From the NCBI GenBank assembly GCA_947476855.1, contig CANJSR010000215.1, positions 1 to 7,976 on the forward strand: a stretch of 7,976 bases of DNA, given 5' to 3'. A program made the position numbers and the translations under genes. Below are positions 5,781-7,976 of this stretch, piece by piece (within the stretch, counting starts at the first letter, position 1; every line of letters starts with the position of its first letter). Source of the DNA: Acetobacteraceae bacterium (lineage in GTDB: Bacteria; Pseudomonadota; Alphaproteobacteria; Acetobacterales; Acetobacteraceae). Under the pieces are notes generated by a model. That model saw only the letters and a program-made list of their open reading frames with translations. It made no database searches and was not told the origin of the DNA.

Positions 5781-6574
5781 CCAAGGACCTGGTACTGCTG
5801 GAGATCAGCGATCGCGGCGTGGCGACGGCGACGCTGAACCGGCCGGAGGTGGGGAACGCCTATAACGAGGACATGCTGCACCAGTTGATCGCCGGACTGG
5901 AACGGCTGGCAAAGGACGACTCGGTGCGGTGCCTGGTGATCCGCGGGGCGGGCCGGCACTTCCAGGCCGGGGCGGACATCAAGTGGCTGGGGCAGGTGGC
6001 GCATTATCCGCCGGCGCAGAACTATGCGGCGTCGTATGCGACGACCAAGGCGATGGCGCTGCTGAATGAGTTCCCGAAGCCGACCATCGCGATCGTGCAC
6101 GGGGCGTGCTTTGGCGGCGGGGTCGGGATCGTCTGCTGCGTCGATGTGGCGTTCGCCACGCCGGATGCTCAGTTCGGGATTACCGAAATCCGGGTGGGCG
6201 TGGCGCCGACGCCGATTTCCACTCACATGATCAACGCGATCGGGCTGCGTCAGACTCGGCGCTATGCCCTGACGGGGGAACGCTTTGGGGCCGATGAGGC
6301 CGCCCGGATCGGCCTGGTGCACGAGGTCGTGGCGACATCGCAGGTGGAGGAGAAGCTGGCCGGGGTGATCGACGCGATCTTCCTGGGCGGCCCGACAGCG
6401 ATCGCGATGACCAAGTCCAGCTTCCTGGGCGCAAATGGCCTGACGCTGGATGAGCGGCAGATCGGGATGCTCTCGCATGAGGGCTGGACGCAGCGGCACT
6501 CGCATGAGGGGCATGAGGGGACGTCGGCGTTCCGGGAAAAGCGGGCGCCGGGGTGGTACAAGCCGGCGGGGTAG
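5777..6574 (+). CDS. Enoyl-CoA hydratase/isomerase family protein, methylglutaconyl-CoA hydratase-like
   Basis: This is a crotonase-fold enzyme acting on a CoA thioester. In its 265 residues, LNRPEVGNAYN (20-30) is the N-terminal signature. The oxyanion-hole segments are FQAGADIKWL (62-71) and HGACFGGGVGIV (108-119). FGITEIRVGVAPTPIS (133-148) holds the likely catalytic Glu137, and the tail EGTSAFREKRAPGW (247-260) is the usual family ending. The pattern AGAD-x-x-W with FG-x-TE-x-R-x-G is closest, in my recollection, to methylglutaconyl-CoA hydratases of leucine breakdown (LiuC type). No other leucine-pathway genes are in the window, so the substrate remains open. The start at 5777 overlaps the dehydratase stop by 4 bp with GAAGG 7 nt upstream, indicating co-translation. 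The region 233-248 contains HEG three times, matching a short repeated DNA word. Confidence 0.92.
   Translation: MTKDLVLLEISDRGVATATLNRPEVGNAYNEDMLHQLIAGLERLAKDDSVRCLVIRGAGRHFQAGADIKWLGQVAHYPPAQNYAASYATTKAMALLNEFPKPTIAIVHGACFGGGVGIVCCVDVAFATPDAQFGITEIRVGVAPTPISTHMINAIGLRQTRRYALTGERFGADEAARIGLVHEVVATSQVEEKLAGVIDAIFLGGPTAIAMTKSSFLGANGLTLDERQIGMLSHEGWTQRHSHEGHEGTSAFREKRAPGWYKPAG
6473..6519 (+). repeat. Short repeated word inside the enoyl-CoA hydratase C-terminus
   Basis: TCGCATGAGGG occurs at 6473-6483 and again at 6500-6510, followed immediately by a partial third copy GCATGAGGG at 6511-6519. It encodes three HEG tripeptides (two as SHEG). The in-tandem copies of 9 bp suggest a local duplication by slippage that kept the frame. 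It lies just before the conserved family ending, so the protein is not disrupted. Confidence 0.6.
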
Positions 6575-6594
6575 GGTTGGGGGGCTTGACGTCG

Positions 6595-6687
6595 GTCCCC
6601 GCCTGCCCCGTCGTGGCGGCGGCTCCCCGCCTTCGTCATGGGGGGCCCCGGGGCGCCCGGCCCCCCCCAGGCCGGGGGGGCGGGGAC
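6595..6687. repeat. G/C-rich inverted-repeat cluster between convergent genes, possible bidirectional terminator
   Basis: The 132-bp gap between the enoyl-CoA hydratase stop (6574) and the xseA stop (6707) is dominated by strong self-complementary sequence. GTCCCCGCC (6595-6603) is perfectly complementary to GGCGGGGAC (6679-6687). A second copy, TCCCCGCC (6624-6631), can pair with the same right arm. Nested inside, GCCCCCCC (6660-6667) pairs with GGGGGGGC (6674-6681) around a 6-nt loop, and CCCCGGGG and GGGCGCCC palindromes lie at 6646-6653 and 6651-6658. No T-run follows on either strand, so this is not a textbook intrinsic terminator. Position suggests it stops both converging transcripts, or it may be one copy of a dispersed intergenic palindromic repeat. 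No gene is visible in the gap. Confidence 0.5.
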
Positions 6688-6706
6688 GGTGTCTCCCGGC
6701 GCCGCC

Positions 6707-7976
6707 TCAAAGCGGCAGAGTGCCCTGCCGATCCGGGCCTCGTTTCCCATCCGCGGTCGCCCGCACTTCCCCATCCGCGAACCGCAATGACAGCCTTGCC
6801 CCCGGCTTGACCGTGGCGGCGCTGGTCAAGGGGTGGCCGCTGCTGTCGGATACCAGGGCATAGCCTCGGCCCAGGACCGCCAGGGGGGACACGGATTCAA
6901 GCCGAGCGGCGGTGCCTTCGAGGCGGGCTGTGGCTTCTCGGAGGCTGGAGCGCAGGGGGGCGTCGGTCACCCGGCCCAGCAGCCGGTTGGCGCGGTTGTG
7001 GATGGTGCCGACCGCCTGGCGCAGGGCGGAACCCAGTTTCTGGCCGGAAAGGTCGAGTTCGGATCGGCGCGTCCCGACCAGGTTGGGCAGGGCCAGCAGC
7101 AGCCGGACGCCTCGTTCGCGTACGCGATCCTGCATGGCGCCCAGCCTGGCGGGCAGGTCGGGCAGGCGGGCGACGGCGCCGCTGAGGGCCTGGCGGCGGC
7201 GCTGCACCAGGTTGGGCAACGCCAGATGCAGCCGGTCGGCGCGGTCATCGAGGCGTTGGCGGGCGGTGCCGACCAGGGCCGGCAGGTCGGGCAGGCCGCG
7301 TTCGGCGCGGGACAGGCGCAGCCGCCGCTCCTGCGTCACGCGGTTCAGCGCGCCGATCAGGCGGGACGCCTTCTGCGTCAGGTCGGCGAGCAGGTCGCTC
7401 CGCGCCGGGATCGCCATCTCGGCCGCGGCCGTGGGTGTGGGCGCGCGCTGGTCGGAGGCGAAGTCGATCAGCGTCGTGTCGGTTTCGTGCCCGACGGCGG
7501 AGATCAGCGGAATGCGGCAGTTCGCGGCGGCGCGGACGACGATTTCTTCATTGAAGGCCATCAGGTCTTCCAGGCTGCCGCCGCCGCGCGCGACGATCAG
7601 GACGTCGGGGCGGGGCACGGGACCGTCGGTGGGCAGGGCGTCGAAGCCCTCGATCGCGGCGGCGATGCGTTCGGCCGCGCCTTCGCCCTGTACCGGGACG
7701 GGCCAGAGCAGGATGGTGCGGGGAAAGCGGCGGGCGATCGTCGTGAGGATGTCCTGTATCACCGCGCCGCGCTCACTGCTGACGACGCCGATCACCTGGG
7801 GCAGGCCGGGCAGCGGCTTCTTGCGGGCGGCGTCGAACAGGCCCTCGGCCGCCAGGCGGACGCGCAGCATCTCGATCCGCGCCAGCAGGGCGCCGGCCCC
7901 GGCATACTCCATCCGTTCGATGATGAGCTGGTAGGACGATCGTTCGGGGTAGGAGGAGATGCGGCCCGTGGCGATC
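6707..7976 (-). CDS. xseA: Exodeoxyribonuclease VII large subunit; N-terminus beyond the window
   Basis: XseA is the catalytic subunit of exonuclease VII, which degrades single-stranded DNA to oligonucleotides together with several small XseB subunits and takes part in repair. The minus-strand frame is open to the right window edge, so the ATG at 7912 is internal. The 422 visible residues begin GRISSYPERSSYQLIIERM, which is the end of the OB-fold region, so roughly the first 80-100 residues are missing. Catalytic-domain motifs are GVVSSERGAVIQDIL, VARGGGSLEDLMAFNEE (7594-7544) and VGHETDTTLIDFASDQRAPTP (7492-7433 region). A long charged helical region follows with an internal two-copy repeat (7037-7294), then the usual ending VSPLAVLGRGYALV and a basic tail to the TGA at 6707. 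With the missing part the protein would be about 500 residues or more, longer than the 456 of E. coli, the excess lying in the helical region. The identification is secure. Confidence 0.95.
   Translation of the reverse strand, partial: IATGRISSYPERSSYQLIIERMEYAGAGALLARIEMLRVRLAAEGLFDAARKKPLPGLPQVIGVVSSERGAVIQDILTTIARRFPRTILLWPVPVQGEGAAERIAAAIEGFDALPTDGPVPRPDVLIVARGGGSLEDLMAFNEEIVVRAAANCRIPLISAVGHETDTTLIDFASDQRAPTPTAAAEMAIPARSDLLADLTQKASRLIGALNRVTQERRLRLSRAERGLPDLPALVGTARQRLDDRADRLHLALPNLVQRRRQALSGAVARLPDLPARLGAMQDRVRERGVRLLLALPNLVGTRRSELDLSGQKLGSALRQAVGTIHNRANRLLGRVTDAPLRSSLREATARLEGTAARLESVSPLAVLGRGYALVSDSSGHPLTSAATVKPGARLSLRFADGEVRATADGKRGPDRQGTLPL
7037..7294 (-). repeat. Two tandem 43-residue (129-bp) repeats in the XseA helical domain
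   Basis: Copy one (7294-7166) begins LPDLPALVG and copy two (7165-7037) begins LPDLPARLG. By my alignment 21 of 43 residues match, including LALPNLV at the same offset in both. The DNA also shows it: GGCAGGTCGGGCAGGC recurs at 7152 and 7281, and GGTTGGGCA at 7081 and 7210, both exactly 129 bp apart. Each copy contains two LP-(D/N)-L starts, spaced 25 then 18 residues, so the unit may itself be an older duplication. The repeat sits in the coiled-coil region that in exonuclease VII carries XseB. Confidence 0.75.

Noticed and set aside
5279..6514. Minus-strand open frame opposite the dehydratase and hydratase genes
   Set aside because: It is His/Arg/Pro-rich and has no motifs, while the plus strand encodes two clear enzymes.
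6912..7934. Plus-strand open frame opposite xseA
   Set aside because: It is Arg/Ser-rich with no family resemblance, antisense to a convincing XseA.
1..7976. CRISPR array, tRNA/rRNA genes, insertion sequences, prophage or defence genes
   Set aside because: I saw no regularly spaced repeats, no cloverleaf-like or rRNA sequence, and no transposase or integrase motifs. Essentially all the sequence is accounted for by housekeeping or regulatory genes.

Overview
The window is very G+C-rich (not counted exactly) and densely packed with genes. It most resembles a chromosomal segment of an alphaproteobacterium, probably Rhodospirillales/Acetobacteraceae. That placement is inferred from the short single-domain HprK, the HprK-RapZ-EIIA(Man)-HPr-EI gene set, the base composition and the style of the proteins. 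I could not run a search, so the family-level placement is tentative.

Layout. The left edge holds the 3' part of dnaN (sliding clamp, + strand, 2-640). Facing it is a five-gene minus-strand operon read from about 4771 down to 675: hprK (short HPr kinase/phosphorylase), rapZ (nucleotide-binding RNase-adapter family), a mannose-type EIIA, HPr, and enzyme I. hprK/rapZ overlap by 4 bp and HPr/EI by 14 bp. EIIA and HPr are 30 bp apart, and a 74-bp gap separates rapZ from EIIA. A divergent plus-strand pair starts at 4851: a PLP-dependent serine/threonine dehydratase, overlapped by 4 bp (ATGA) by an enoyl-CoA hydratase/isomerase resembling methylglutaconyl-CoA hydratases. That pair converges on xseA (exonuclease VII large subunit, minus strand, N-terminus beyond the right edge). 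The 132-bp gap between them is filled by an extremely G/C-rich inverted-repeat cluster.

How the genes work together. Enzyme I autophosphorylates from PEP and passes phosphate to HPr (His22) and then to EIIA (His9). HprK can phosphorylate or dephosphorylate HPr on a serine (probably Ser53). No EIIB or EIIC permease is present in the window, so this looks like the regulatory, sugar-transport-independent PTS known from alphaproteobacteria, with RapZ as a co-regulated nucleotide-binding partner. The order EIIA-HPr-EI matches the domain order of the fused DhaM phosphotransferase. EIIA and HPr are even in the same reading frame, separated by a single UGA and ten sense codons.

Nothing here is clearly a new system, a mobile element or a defence locus. 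The best leads are the permease-less PTS arrangement and its possible UGA read-through, substitutions near active-site motifs in EI and RapZ, the two-copy 43-residue repeat in XseA, and the unusual hairpin cluster between the enoyl-CoA hydratase and xseA.
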